Assembly: GCA_009761415.1 (NCBI GenBank) | Contig: QUOL01000014.1 | Span: forward strand, 124,001 to 188,000 | Direction: 5' to 3' | Origin: Sarcomyxa edulis | Taxonomy: Eukaryota; Basidiomycota; Agaricomycetes; Agaricales; Mycenaceae | Length of the DNA: 64,000 bases | Part shown: positions 23,531-40,103 of the stretch, piece after piece | Layout of the letters: every line of letters starts with the position of its first letter | Position numbering within the stretch: position 1 is the first letter of the stretch | The notes under the pieces: model-generated | Told to the model about the DNA's origin: nothing | Databases searched by the model: none | The model's input: only the letters and a program-made list of their open reading frames with translations | Program-made: the position numbers and the translations under genes

Positions 23531-26075
23531 TCATCGTCCCAGTGCCCCTAGACACGCTCCGTCGTTTCCTACAACATCCTTCACTTCCTGGATAGTGCGC
23601 ACAGCTTCCTCTACCAATATCCTTGTCGATTCGGGAGTCTCTGCGGCAATAGTGTGCGGGTCGTCCAGCGCGACGAATAGATAACTGACCACGAACGGGA
23701 GCTGCGAGTCTTCCTCGAGGTATCCATCCCCGAAGTAGTTCCTGAGAATTGTGCTTGTACGGGAATGCCATCGATCTAACATCGTGACCGCCAACCGTTG
23801 AATACCAAACAAGTCTGTCATGGTTCCAGCTGCGGTTTGTTCCAGGTCTTTGTGAACTTTGTCCGTCACTGCGACGAGAAGAGAGCACGGGTCATAGTGT
23901 TTTGTACCGTGGTGTGCAGTAGGCCCGGTCGTGGTCTGAGAAATCAGTTCAGTGACGATCTGATCCGTCAGCTCAAACTCCAAGTCCTCGCAGAGCTTAG
24001 TCAAGAATGGACAATATATGTCGACTGGAATCGTGTCTGTCGAAGAGCCCGTATCGACGTAGTCTTGGTCTACCAAGCTTCTCAGATTGGTTAGGTCTTT
24101 ACCTGTAGAGATGATATGTCCGAAGAACAGATCGCCTTTCTTGGGAGCATCTGAACCGGCGAAAATCAAGGGGCTGCAGATTGCGAATAAGCCATCTAGG
24201 AATGGCCAAGCTTCGATTCTCTCGTACTGACGGAGAGCGTGATAGAACTGGAGGGCTGATGAGAGGTATTGCGTATGATTGATGATATAAAGTTGTATAC
24301 GGTGGGCGTAGATCATAATTCGCCAGTTTGCCATCCCACAAGCCCACGGATTATATAAGAAGTGTCGTGGAGGGTCCGAGCGAAGTATGTCTTCGCTACT
24401 GTGACAATGTCTAGCCAGAGGGTCTTCAAAGATCCACTGTTCGATTTTATCAATGAGTTGAAGCTGAATTTGCTTCTTCATGAGAGCGCTATTGTAGAAC
24501 TTGTCGTCACAATTGTCGACCCAGGTCCTGGCGATGTCAAGAATTTTGTGAGCTTCTTTATGAAGTTCTCCCAGACATGTATCAAGATTCGACCGATTAA
24601 TCAGGACAATGTCTTTCCAAATGGCCCATTGGAAAACCAAGTGGACTGAGATCCGCTTTTGAGGATCATTAATGAACGGAGGAAAGTCGTGGATCAGGGC
24701 ATGTTCAGCAAGAGTTTCTGTCTCTGGATGATCGTGGCCAGACCCGGATGACAACGTCTGCAAATACACGACGGCAAGATGGTTCATCAGGAGACAGAGA
24801 TCTTCGTCTTTGCACTCCCGCGAGCTCATCGTGGACCTATCACGAGACGGGTCAAAAGAACCGCAATCGACAGGGTTGAGACTCGGATTGAAACCAGGTC
24901 GCACCAAAGTGCCAAACTTCTTCAAAGCAAGCCATGTCGTGGCCATGAACAAATTGGATATCTCGTCAGGAAGGGAGCTCTCAAGGAGCGAGTCAATTTT
25001 CCTATCGCTATCCGGAGACTTGAATCTCAACATGGCTGAGACAACATCCACGTATTCGCATGAAGAAGAGACGCAACCGTCGAACTCTGCTGCGAAATCT
25101 GCCTCCAAGCCCTTGACAATCTGAACGGCCTGACTAGTTGCGAACGACGCTTCGATAAGGGAAATCGACCCCGGGCCATCGCGAAATTCTTCCCAGATGG
25201 TACGCAGTTGGGCACGCAGGCTGTCCATATCACGAAGCAAGCCCCACGCAGCCATCTGCAACGAGTCTGATCCACCGCCCTTGTCCTCGTCGTCCAGTAA
25301 CAAAGAAAATTCGTTCAAAGGACGTTCTGAAATAGGTGGCTCTCGTTTGGGCACTTTGGGCTTTAGGTAGTCCGGAAGCCATTCGTTTGGGTCTGGGTGT
25401 AGTTCAGCAACAACTTCATCGACCACAGCGTCTTCTAACCCTACCAGACTCATGGTCGCGACGCGAGTGACGAACCTCTGCTCTTCACATTCATCGTCTT
25501 TGACTCCTGTGGGCCGGGCCTTGTCGATCTGGGAAGAGTTAGTGAGGACATTTCGGATTTCCCGCAGTGTCCCAATCACACGCGCGTGTCGGGCATTGAT
25601 GTGTGCCATCCCTGGAATATCGATCAAGAGCACGCAATCTTGGGCGCATTTTTCCCGAAATGAGATAACGGAATCTAGAGTATCGAGAATGGGTTGTGGC
25701 ACTTGAGAAACGGCATGACTGGCACTGAGAAAATCAATCAACTAAGCGTTCGACGATCCAATGGTTGATAGGAAGCTAAAGGTCTTACAGAGTGACGGCA
25801 ACTTTCAGCAATTGACTGATCGTCAGCTTGGTTGGTAGTTTCTCGGGCTGGTTCTTCGGGGTGAACCTATTTTTCCCACTCCGTTGAACGGCTTTCCGAG
25901 GTTTTGCTGTCCCTGTCCCCTGTGGAGTGGCGGCTTTCTCATTGAAAGGATTGATACCTAATTCTCGTACGCGACTCAGCATCCATCGAGTCAACTTTTG
26001 TTGTTGTGTTTTACACTCTGTGTAAGAGCTGTGGCACCCCGCGGGTAGCGTAAGTCCTTCGCGTACAAACGTCAT
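23531..26075 (-). CDS. DUF6604-type protein of unknown function
   Basis: Two exons: a first from 26075 to about 25787 and a long second of about 730 codons ending at 23531. The N-terminus YTECKTQQQKLTRWMLSR fits the DUF6604 start (aromatic, Y.xYK..T..l..WL pattern). The join reads KVAVTL-ASHAVSQVPQPILD after a tail of basic and proline residues (PRKAVQRSGKNRFTPKNQPEK). The rest is helical and acidic without catalytic motifs. DUF6604 proteins are fungal, large and have no known role. The family name is from recall and should be checked. It stands convergent with the mucin gene. No signal peptide or membrane segment is seen, so it is probably cytosolic or nuclear. Confidence 0.7.
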
Positions 26076-27217
26076 CCAATGTAATGAGCAGTGTCTGGAG
26101 ACCGAGACTCGAGAATTCGAAGAGAGGAGGGGAAATTATAGCTTTAGCAAGTAGCGTTCGAGGTGGAAAAAGTGGGAAATCTTGAACGAATCGAATGCGT
26201 CGAAACCTCGAAGGTACAAAGAAAAGTACAAGGTTGTCGTGATGGCCTATGCATGTCGTAACAAAGAACATATAGTCACATTATTCGGAAGCAATTTTTT
26301 TTTGGAAAAAGCGATCGTTTGAAATCGGCTCCGGGTCCCAGACTGTCCCAGCGCGTCGCGTCTTGTCGTACTACCACCATCTCGTTACATGTAACTCATC
26401 CAACAAGGAACATCGGCCAGTAGGACGCGATCATAGTCTTGCCGTCGACATGAATACAGAATCAAATCTAGAAATCCTGCCGTCGACATGAAAACAGAAT
26501 CAAATCTGGTTTGCGAAGAAGAGGTGCGCATTTTCCAGACATTTCACGAGACGATTGAGGCTCATTTTCTCGAGAATCTTTCGTAGACACTGGGGATCCT
26601 CCACAGCTCCTAAACTATCTTGTACTTAGTCGATGCAATCCACTGAAAGCAATACCGCACGTCAGGCGAACAGGCTGGGTCTCGGAAGCGCCAGGAGGAC
26701 ATTCTGCGAGTGTTACAAGGCCTGGGAATAGTTTCGGTCTGAAGCTTGAAGTGATTGACTCCCGATACACCACATACGCGGGGAACAAAACCCGTTCGAT
26801 GCTCTTCCAGTGACGGCGACGGAAATCTCGCTGATCCTGGACTTTCTAGCGCTCCTAATCAAAGCCTGCGCTTTATAGATTCTGATGTACAGACCCCTTT
26901 GGCCGGTCTGTATTAGAATTTTGTCTCAGATTTCTCCGAGTGTATAGGCTCCTGTTGTAAGTGTCCCCCGATCGTTGACTCAAACTTCCCGATTTGGTCT
27001 TCCTCCTTCCTATTTTGTCACCCCCTTTCACTTTTCTCTCCTCTCGTCGAGCTGCGGGTTTTGGAATCCTCAAAATTAATTTTATATCCGCAGATAAAGA
27101 GAGCGATATGATCAACGCGAGCTCTATTATCGTCTCTCATACTAATTTACTCCCTCCCATTTCGACTCCTTCCCTCCCCCTCCCTACACATCTGTCTTCA
27201 CTCTCTAGCAGATTATT
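26076..27217. other. Intergenic region with a short direct repeat
   Basis: A space of 1.1 kb between divergent genes (DUF6604 and ferric reductase). No coding region is supported. It contains the direct repeat at 26441-26507, and CT-rich stretches near 27120-27200 that probably belong to the ferric reductase promoter. Confidence 0.55.
26441..26507 (+). repeat. Direct repeat of 29 nt, period 38
   Basis: GCCGTCGACATGAA starts both copies (26441-26469 and 26479-26507). They differ at one position. The repeat lies in the divergent promoter space of DUF6604 and the ferric reductase, so paired regulatory sites are possible. Confidence 0.75.
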
Positions 27218-29768
27218 ATGTTTTCCCCGGCCATACTTGCAAAGGCCCCGAGTCCCGACTCACTCCTATACTCCTACAGGAACCAAGCCTACCCAAAACA
27301 ATTGTGGTACTTCTTGGCCTCCTTAATTGCCTTCATCGCCGTTATACAATTCCTGTCTTTCCTTCACGCCAAATACCCCAGGCGACGATCTGATGTCGTT
27401 CACAATCCGGAACGTTCTTCTGGTGCAGCGCACCGTGGGATCTCGTTGAGACGCATCCCTACAGCTCTCCTTAATTCGTATCGTGTCATTGCATTCCGTT
27501 GCACGTTAAACATCGGCTCCTACTCACTCAATCTGGCCGAGGTCTTTTTGACTGCGATCTACATCATCGCACTGTTCGTCTGGGCTTTCGTCAACAGTCA
27601 GTCAAACTTGCTGGTCTGTCATTTTTGCGTGCTGACTTGATCATCGGATAGCCACGGACCTCAGCGGAAACAAACTCGCTCCGAACTACTGGACGAACCG
27701 CGCTGGCAGTCTTGCTGTCAGCCAACTTCCTCTCATTGTCGCGCTTGGATCAAAAAATAATATAATTTCTTGTAAGCCGTCGTAATCAACATCGTTTCCG
27801 TTGTTCTGACTATCTTCTCCATAGTTATTACTGGAGTAGGCTATAATAGAGTATGTGTTGTGGAAAATCATCCTCTATGCCCCGAATCCTCATAGTTTCC
27901 CTGTCAGCTGAGCTACCTTCATCGCATGACCGCTCGCGTGGTCTTCGTATTATTATGGGTGCATTCCGCAGGTCATGTAAGCTATCGTTTACTTTCAGTT
28001 TCGAGTAGAACGCTTAGATGTGTCATCATTCCTGTTTCGCAGCTATACAAAGGGTAACATCACAATACCATCCGTATCCTGTATCGCATGCTCACTTTCC
28101 TGTCTTATTGTTCTATATTAGAGTCAGCGCTGCAGGTATGCAACAAACCTACATCCGTGGCGGGTTTCTGTGTATCGTTGCTTTCTCTGCGCTGTGCGTT
28201 ATTTCATTGAGACCAATCAGAAATAATGCGTACGAAATCTTCTTCTACACCCATCTTGTAATGGTTATGTGAGTATTCATCCAGTCCCATCAAATCAGGA
28301 GGCTCACAAATCAATATCAGAATACTTCTCGTTGGAGCCTATGTTCACGTCAAGCCTCTGAAGTAAGTCAGTTTTTTTCGGTTTCGCCTGACATAACATT
28401 GACCCTCACCCAGCTACGCTCACTACGTTTGGCCCTCATTCGTGATCTGGGGTTTGGATCGTTTCATCCGCTTCGCACGTCTCGTCGTCTACAACCATTC
28501 ATACTTCGGATTCTACAACCGCGCTACTGGGTCCGGCACAATGGACGCCTCCACTGAACTCTTGTCTCCTCACCTCATCCGTGTGACTCTCCGTCGTCCA
28601 GCTCACTTCCACTGGTCTCCAGGTCAACTCGCGTATCTCACCATGCCTGGCGTATCGACTCTACCATTCGAGTCACACCCATTCACTATCGCGAGTTTTG
28701 ATTCCGCTGATCATAGGGAAAATAACCGTGCCGAAATATTTGCCAAGAATCAGTTAAACCCTTCGTCTACGCCGACTCTAATCAATGAGAAGGGTAACAA
28801 CGAGACTGCTTCGTATTGGAACGAGCTTGTCTTCCTCATCAACGTCCATGGTGGCTTCACTAAACGCTTGGCCAAGACTGCTGCTGAGAAGGGCAGTATC
28901 AAGGTGTTTGTGGATGGTCCTTACGGTGAAAAACCTCATCTGAACCGATTCGATACTGTGGTTCTCATCGCCGGTCAGTCTACTACATCTTATGAGACCT
29001 TACAATTCTGAATGAGAATATATAGGCGGTTCCGGTATATCATATACACTCCCAGTGTTCCTGGACACTATCGAGTGAGTGACATAACTCCTCATTCTGT
29101 TATCGCGATGTTGATTCTATTCTGTTTTAGGCGCGTACGTGCCGGCACCAGTGATTGCACAAAGATCCTATTCGTATGGTCAATTCGAGACTCATGTAAG
29201 CACGCGATGCGCCTGTGTTACTACTATCCTGTGATCCTTACGCTTCTTCCTGATATATCCAGCTCACATTCATTGGATATCGGATGCCTTGACCAAGGCC
29301 ATCCTCCTTTGCCCAACAACTCTTGAGGTGGAGGTCCGGATCTTCGTCACCTTAGGCAAAGAAAACATTGATTGGGACGATGATTCTGTTCACTCACCGT
29401 CCTCCAATGCATCGGTGGAAGAGATTGACCATCAAATCTCGGAGAAGCCTAAAGGCATGCCTTTGGTCCTCGGTTTGACTTCCCAAGTGAACTTAATATT
29501 CGGGAGACCTGATCTTGCCGCAATGTTGCACCAAGAGGCCGAAAGGACTCGAACAAACGGGCGGATGTCGGTCAATGGTGAGTCACAGTATTCTGAACAT
29601 ATCCTTGATCGTTCTTTTGATCGTTTTTTCCATGATCTAGTATGTGGGTCACAAAGCATCGCCAGTGCTGTCCGATCTGCTCTCCGTTTCCCCGTGTCTG
29701 GTCCCAAAAGCATTTTGAAGGGTGGCGCAAGCGTCACGCTCCATGTTGAGTCGTTCGGTCATGCGTAG
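27218..29768 (+). CDS. Ferric reductase transmembrane protein (FRE family)
   Basis: A plasma-membrane ferric/cupric reductase that moves electrons from NADPH via FAD and two hemes to metal at the surface. The start at 27218 opens MFSPAILAKAPSPDSLLY. Several membrane segments follow. Heme-ligand histidine pairs lie in YLHRMTARVVFVLLWVHSAG and in EIFFYTHLVMVM plus AYVHVKP after the next exon. The FAD-binding part shows WSPGQLAYLTMP and FESHPFTIASF (the HPFT motif). The NADPH part shows VFVDGPYG and, across an intron, LIAGGSGISYTLPVF. The C-terminus (SVNVCGSQSIASAVRSAL after an intron) ends HVESFGHA. About ten introns all keep frame. Length, near 640 residues, is normal. Expression is likely iron-dependent, but no GATA-type site is claimed. 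Confidence 0.9.
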
Positions 29769-34667
<4,899 letters not shown>

Positions 34668-34962
34668 TCAACAGCCCAGTCGTTGATTATTCTTTCTGAG
34701 AGGATTCGAGACTGGAGTGTGTTGAGCGAAGCAGTGTGAAAACCAAAGACCGAGAAAAAGAGAAACGAGGATGAGAGCGAGACCAAAAGAACTTCGCGCT
34801 GGTGGCGTGAATTTGCGCTTGTCGCGTCGCGTCGTTGGAAATTCGACCATCTCAAAATCATTGTTTTCGTGCACGTTCACAGGATAACACGAAAAAAGAT
34901 GAAAGTATATGTGTTCTCAACACACTGGTAGGAAACTATGTAACTGAAAAGCCCAAGAGAGC

Positions 34963-36116
34963 CTACAAGGTCAAAAATCCACCATCGGCTGTCCAGCAAG
35001 ATCCATTGACATATGATGCTCGTGGACTCGACAAGAATACGATAACATCTGCGATCTCGTTGGGCAGGCCAGGACGACCAGCAGGTGTCTTTTCCGGCTG
35101 AGTAGATTTATGCAACACTGCAATATTTGCAGGACTTTCTGTGATCTGTGGATGCACCAGAAGTGTGAGCTAGTATGAAATGAAGAGAATAATCCCAGAA
35201 GTTACGTACGGGCGTGATAATGTATCCCGGAGCGACTCCATTACTGGCAAAAGGCATTTTGTTGCTGGCCTTCCTCACGACTATTATGGGACTCACCATC
35301 GAATGTTCTGCGCTGCATAATCGATAGCGCATGTCTTTGTCAAGCCCAATATGGCGTGTTTTGATGAGACGTAGGCGGCATTCAATTTGGCACCCACGAA
35401 CGAATTGACAGAGCAAAGATTGACGATGGATCCACGTTGACCAACTCGGCGAGGGTCAGGATCACTGAGAAATTGTAAGCCTTCATAAATTCCAGGCTTG
35501 GAGCATGGACGCACACTCCAGGTAAAGGGTCTTGTTTAGCCATTTGTGCAAGTTCTGCTCGCATACAAAAGAACACTCCCCGTTGATTGATCCCAATAAC
35601 AAAGTCCCACTATACATTGTCAGCTATACCGACCCGAGTTAACTAGGTAGATAGATGACTCACCGCTTCAGTTTTGTACTCCCCAACCAAAGATTTGTTT
35701 GAGACTCCAGCACTGTTGACGCAGTAATCCAGTCTGCCAAATTCCTTCACGGCAGCGTCCACCATTGCATTGACAGAAACTTCGTCGCTAACGTCGCATT
35801 CTATCGTCAGAATCTTGATTCCAGGAGCGGCGACACGACATTGTTCAGCAACAAGCTCGAGGCCGGCGACGTTTCTGCAGGAGAGAACATCGAAGTTCGC
35901 GTCACATTTTGGATTTTTGAAAGTCCGAGATGCCCGCTCACTTGTCTGCCAAAACCATCCGGGTCACCCCCTCTTGTGCAAAGGTCAACGCCGTAGCAGC
36001 ACCTATCTATACATTCAAGTTCACAATGAAGATCATATCCAGGAAATAGAAGAACATACGCCTGAGGCCCCGCCAGTGATCAAAGCTACTCCCGAAAGAC
36101 CAAACCCTGGAGACAT
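34963..36116 (-). CDS. Short-chain dehydrogenase/reductase 1 (SDR)
   Basis: A classical NAD(P)-dependent SDR. The start at 36116 gives [19 protein letters not shown], with the cofactor loop TGGASGxGxA completed across an intron. [20 protein letters not shown] and [20 protein letters not shown] follow, including NSAG in place of the usual NNAG. The catalytic serine lies in [20 protein letters not shown] and the Tyr-Lys pair is [16 protein letters not shown] and [20 protein letters not shown] then [13 protein letters not shown] close the fold. It ends FLTL with TAG at 34963. Seven or so exons. It is divergent from the SDR at 36394 with 277 bp between starts, so shared control is likely. Substrate cannot be inferred. 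Confidence 0.85.
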
Positions 36117-36393
36117 AATGAGGAATGAAAGGGCGGAAACGGTCGAATAGCTTGATGGCTCTCTCTTTTTGACATCTTGCAGGACAGTTCACCGGGGTAC
36201 TCGTCAAGTCAGAAGGATACAATTTTTGCCTCCGTTCTGGTCTCCGGTATCCGCGATAGCGATACGAACGACGGAGCCCCGGAATCATTTCAGATACTGA
36301 TGAGCCCGATAATACATAATAATGCTCCTTAGAGCTCCTTAAAGCACAGTTGGTTGAACGTCGGAGACACTCGTTCGTCTCGTTTTCAACATT
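36117..36393. promoter_or_regulatory. Shared divergent promoter of two SDR genes
   Basis: Only 277 bp separates the two start codons, so both promoters must lie here. It includes a short duplication, AGAGCTCCTT then AAAGCACAG, near 36330. No defined operator is claimed. Confidence 0.5.
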
Positions 36394-37742
36394 ATGGCCA
36401 CCCCTTCCACTCCTCGTCGTATCGCTCTCGTCACCGGTGCATCCCAAGGTATCGGTCTAGCAATCGCGTTGCGCTTAGCGAGCGATGGATACGATCTTGC
36501 TCTCAATGACCTACCCACGTCTCTGACCGCACTCGAGGCTGCAGTGCAGCAAGTGGAAGCGAAAGGCATCCGCGCTGTCGCCGTCCCAGGGGATGTCAGT
36601 CAGAAACCAGACGTCGACGCGATGGTCGACGCTGCTGTGGCTGCACTTGGTGGGCTTGATGGTAAGCATCAGATCTCAATCCCTGCCATACATCCGCTCT
36701 ATACTCACTTTGCAATCATAGTTCTTGTAGCGAACGCCGGGATTGCTCCCGTTTGCCCACTCATAGATAACACGCCTGAATTATGGGACAAGGTGATGGC
36801 CATCAATGTTCGTGGTACCATGTTATGTTACGCAGGTCAGCTATCACTCGTTCTGGCGGAGATCGTACTCACCTTGTCCTAAAGCTGCTGCAAGGGTCAT
36901 GATCAAACAAGGGAGAGGAGGTCGATTGATCGGTGGGTCTACACTTTTGTATACATCATCTCAGCTCTCATTAATTGTGTTTGTTCATAGCGGCTTGCTC
37001 GACCTCAGGTGTAAGCTTCCTCCCATGTCCAGTACTTGCCATGAAATCCTCATATCATTGACAGCTTCGCGGCGGCCCAAACCTGAGCGCATATGTTGCA
37101 TCGTGAGTCAATTCTCTCAAGCTCCAAAAGCCCGTTAGACCTGACATCTTTCCAGAAAATTTGCAGTCCGTGGAATGAACCAATGTGCGTTCCCTTTGTT
37201 CTTTTCCACTTGGTATTGATTGATAAAATTTATCCTATGCTAGCCGCCACACACGAATTTGGAAAATACGGTATCACTTGTAATGTGTATTGCCCAACTG
37301 TAGTGAAGACATCCATGTGGGAGAAGGTCAGTATCTCCCCCCTTGTGAACCCCGGTTTTGGCTAACTTTCGACTCCCTAGATCGATGAGGCCTTAGCTCC
37401 GTTGAACAACAGGGCGGTTGGTGAATACACAGACCAGGCATGTCTTTTGAACTTGGATTTCTGTCGATGTCCAATGAACAAATCATCTAGAGAGCCAAAG
37501 GCGTTCCTCTTGGACGACTTGGGACCCCAGAGGATATGGCTGCTATGGTCTCGTAAGTGGAATGCCTTTTCGATTTCCCGTCTCCGAGTTTGACGTTTTT
37601 TTGGATGATTAGGTTTTTGGCGTCGAAGGACGCATCCTATATCAGTGGCCAGGCTATGCAAGTCACTGTGAGTCGTAAAGAGTTTCTTCTATTATTTTTT
37701 CTGATTATCGTTGCTCCTTAGGGTGGAGATTGGATGTCTTGA
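36394..37742 (+). CDS. Short-chain dehydrogenase/reductase 2, diacetyl/acetoin reductase-like
   Basis: An SDR of about 265 residues. The start at 36394 reads MATPSTPRRIALVTGASQGI then GLAIALRLA, the TGxxxGIG cofactor loop. LNDLPTSLTALEAA shows an acidic residue after strand 2, which favours NAD. GDVSQKPDVDAMVDAAV, VLVANAGIAPVCPLID and MAINVRGTMLCY follow. The catalytic Tyr-Lys is YVASKFAVRGMNQ. GKYGITCNVYCPTVVKTSMW, GRLGTPEDMAAMVSFLASK and SYISGQAMQVTGGDWMS end the protein at 37742. Seven exons keep frame, one using donor GTAAGC after TSG. The tail pattern fits diacetyl/acetoin and meso-butanediol reductases, but that is a loose match. Confidence 0.84.
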
Positions 37743-38170
37743 AGCAGTGGCCAACAGTGTCAGCTACATGAGACCAAAGGGCTTGTATGATATTTTTTTG
37801 ACCACAATGGATTCCCTGTTCAGCTGTCGTGGATTGTAGCTCCAGGAAGAGATATGGAGGAATCTCTATAATCCATTGGTACCATCGAAAGCGATCCTGA
37901 GCTGATTTAACTCAACTCAAACTCGACGCGATAACTCTGCAGGCTCTTGTGCCTCCGAGTCGACTCTGCCTGCTTATTCTGCATCAAATTGGATTGTTCA
38001 GCCTCAAACAACTCCGTGGCGCCGGTGACGTTACTCGCTAGGACGTGTACCGTGGTTTGCAGAATCTGGACCACGTCACGCCCGGATGACAACCGGAAGG
38101 TAAACCCAATGGTGATTGAAGTGGAAGATGGACAATAGCCTCCTCAAAGCCCTCATCATCACTGATAATT
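37743..38170. other. Intergenic region before AKR2
   Basis: A 428-bp space with no supported gene. It holds the AKR2 promoter. Confidence 0.45.
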
Positions 38171-39452
38171 ATGCCATCTGGAACATTACCACTGAACGAC
38201 GGGAATCAGGTATGAATTCTAGGCTTGACTGCTGTGATCACTGATCATCTCAGCACTTTTGTAGGTTCCAACAATCGCGTTCGGGACTGGGACTGCATTC
38301 TACAAACAAGAGGCCCTTGAAGGCGTGAAACAGGCATTGAAAGCAGGCTTCATCCATATTGATACCGCTGCCAGTGAGTGAGACGCGCAAATTCCATGAT
38401 CGAGTGCAAAATTCCAAAGAAAATCTGCAGTATATGAAAACGAGACAAGCGTAGGACAGGCTCTCAAAGATCTTGGTCTTAAACGCTCCGACGTATACGT
38501 ATTGACCAAATGGGATGGTGGTGACATTCAAGAAGAGATCAGGAAGAGCTTGGACAAGGTATGCAGCTATCACTGAAAAACTTGAGTTTGCGTATCTGAG
38601 TTTCTGTATCAGCTTGGCCTCAAATATGTCGATGCGTACATGCTTCATCACCCCAAGATAATCTCCGCAGGCGAATTGGAAGCAACATGGAAAGAGTTCG
38701 AGAAAATCAAAGAAGACGGGCTAGCCAAGTAAGCACGGGGAGCGTTAACCGTGGAAGACCAGGTTTGACTCAAGTTTCCCATCTTATAGGAGCATAGGCG
38801 TCAGTCACTTTGACGTGGACTTATTAGAAAATCTTATGAAGACTGCCAAAATCAAACCTGCATTGAATCAGGTGATGGCCTCCGCTTCATCTCGATGTTC
38901 ATCTCTCACTCATATAATTCCCGCAAGATCCGCTTCCATTGCTACAATTGGACCAACGTGAAACCAGTTGTAGAATATTGCGCTAAACATGACATCGTCG
39001 TCCAGTCTTACAGCGCTCTAGCGTGAGTACAACTCCACATCCAATTCTATAATCCCCGAACTAAACGTACCAACAGCTCCTTGACAAAGAGTCCCGGCGG
39101 ACCAGTAGACGCCCCCGTGGATGCAGCAGCTAAGCGTCTCGGCGCGACTCCAGCGCAGGTTCTGCTCAAGTGGGTACTCAGTAAAGGCGCTGGTATCGTA
39201 ACGTATGTCCCAGTGCTTGTTCTAATCACGAAGGGTGTCATCCACTAATCGTATGCACAGCACGACCAGAACCCAACCGCGTCTTCAAGAGTACCTAGAC
39301 GTCGCTGATCTGCGTGAGTATTATCACTTCCCAGCTACCTTGTCGCTAATCATCGTCTGTTGTTCTTAGCGCCTTTGACGGCTGCAGAAATATCTGCAAT
39401 TGACGAAGCAGACCCAAGCCGCCTTCTCCCCCAGCAGGCTGTCACAATCTAG
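38171..39452 (+). CDS. Aldo/keto reductase 2 (AKR2)
   Basis: A second NADPH-dependent aldo/keto reductase of about 280 residues. It starts MPSGTLPLNDGNQ at 38171, spliced to VPTIAFGTGTAFYKQEALEG. Catalytic Asp and Tyr are in HIDTAAVYENE, Lys in YVLTKWDGG and His in AYMLHHPK. GLAKSIGVSHFDVDLLENLM, IRFHCYNWTNVKPVVEYCAK and PAQVLLKWVLSKGAGIVTTT follow, and the tail is AIDEADPSRLLPQQAVTI with TAG at 39452. All introns are small and rejoin in frame. It is paralogous to AKR1 (23 kb away) and is the closest relative of the decayed tail at 16140-16690. Possible substrates are alpha-keto or sugar aldehydes, as for many fungal members; the real one is unknown. Confidence 0.86.
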
Positions 39453-39600
39453 GGTCTTCGATAGCGAATCAATAAATAATGGCAAGTTGCATTTGCATTG
39501 TACGTATTTGGATCAGTGTCCTCTAGCTTCGTGGTATAAAGAAAGCAAAAGAACGGTGATTGTGTATCATCTTTATCTCATGCCAATATCGTTCAGTTTC
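39453..39600 (+). promoter_or_regulatory. Conserved AKR2 3' UTR segment
   Basis: About 130 nt after the AKR2 stop match the decayed AKR copy at 16140-16400 closely, including TTTGGATCAGTGTCCT, TAGCTTCGT and GGTGATTGTGTATCATCTT. The noncoding part is at least as similar as the coding tail. It may be a recent duplication border or a 3' UTR element. Confidence 0.55.
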
Positions 39601-40103
39601 TAAATGCCATCCAAGGGCAAATGATTGAATTCCAAGCTGTTGATCGATACGCGACAGTGGCTAGGGATGCTTAGGCGCATGCTCGATACAGTAGGAGATG
39701 CTCCTGTAGAAGTGAACGCTCCTCGATCCCTTCGCTTCGCTGTCTAGATTCCAGCACTTTCTCGATATGCTTACGAAAACTGGACAATGGAGTGTACGAC
39801 TCTTTCACTTCCGACACGGTCACGAGACTAGCCTACGACGGCGGCGAAATCTCGTCTTCTCATCTATGGACTTTCATATCGTGTGTTTCTCTTTCTATCT
39901 ACTTTGATTTCTCCAGATACGTACTCGCAATTGGATTCGGAACTGGAAAACAGCGCTTCTCAGCAAAGAGGCGGTCATTCATGTTGCGCTGTGCTCGACG
40001 ATAATGATACAATATAAAAACACTAGGAACTTCTTCCTGCCTTCTCTTCACCGTTCATCATACGTACTCATCCATAGCGATCTCCTTCGTACTGAGGCCA
40101 AAC
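39601..40103. other. Intergenic region
   Basis: Convergent 3' space between AKR2 and the ankyrin gene. No gene is supported. Confidence 0.45.
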
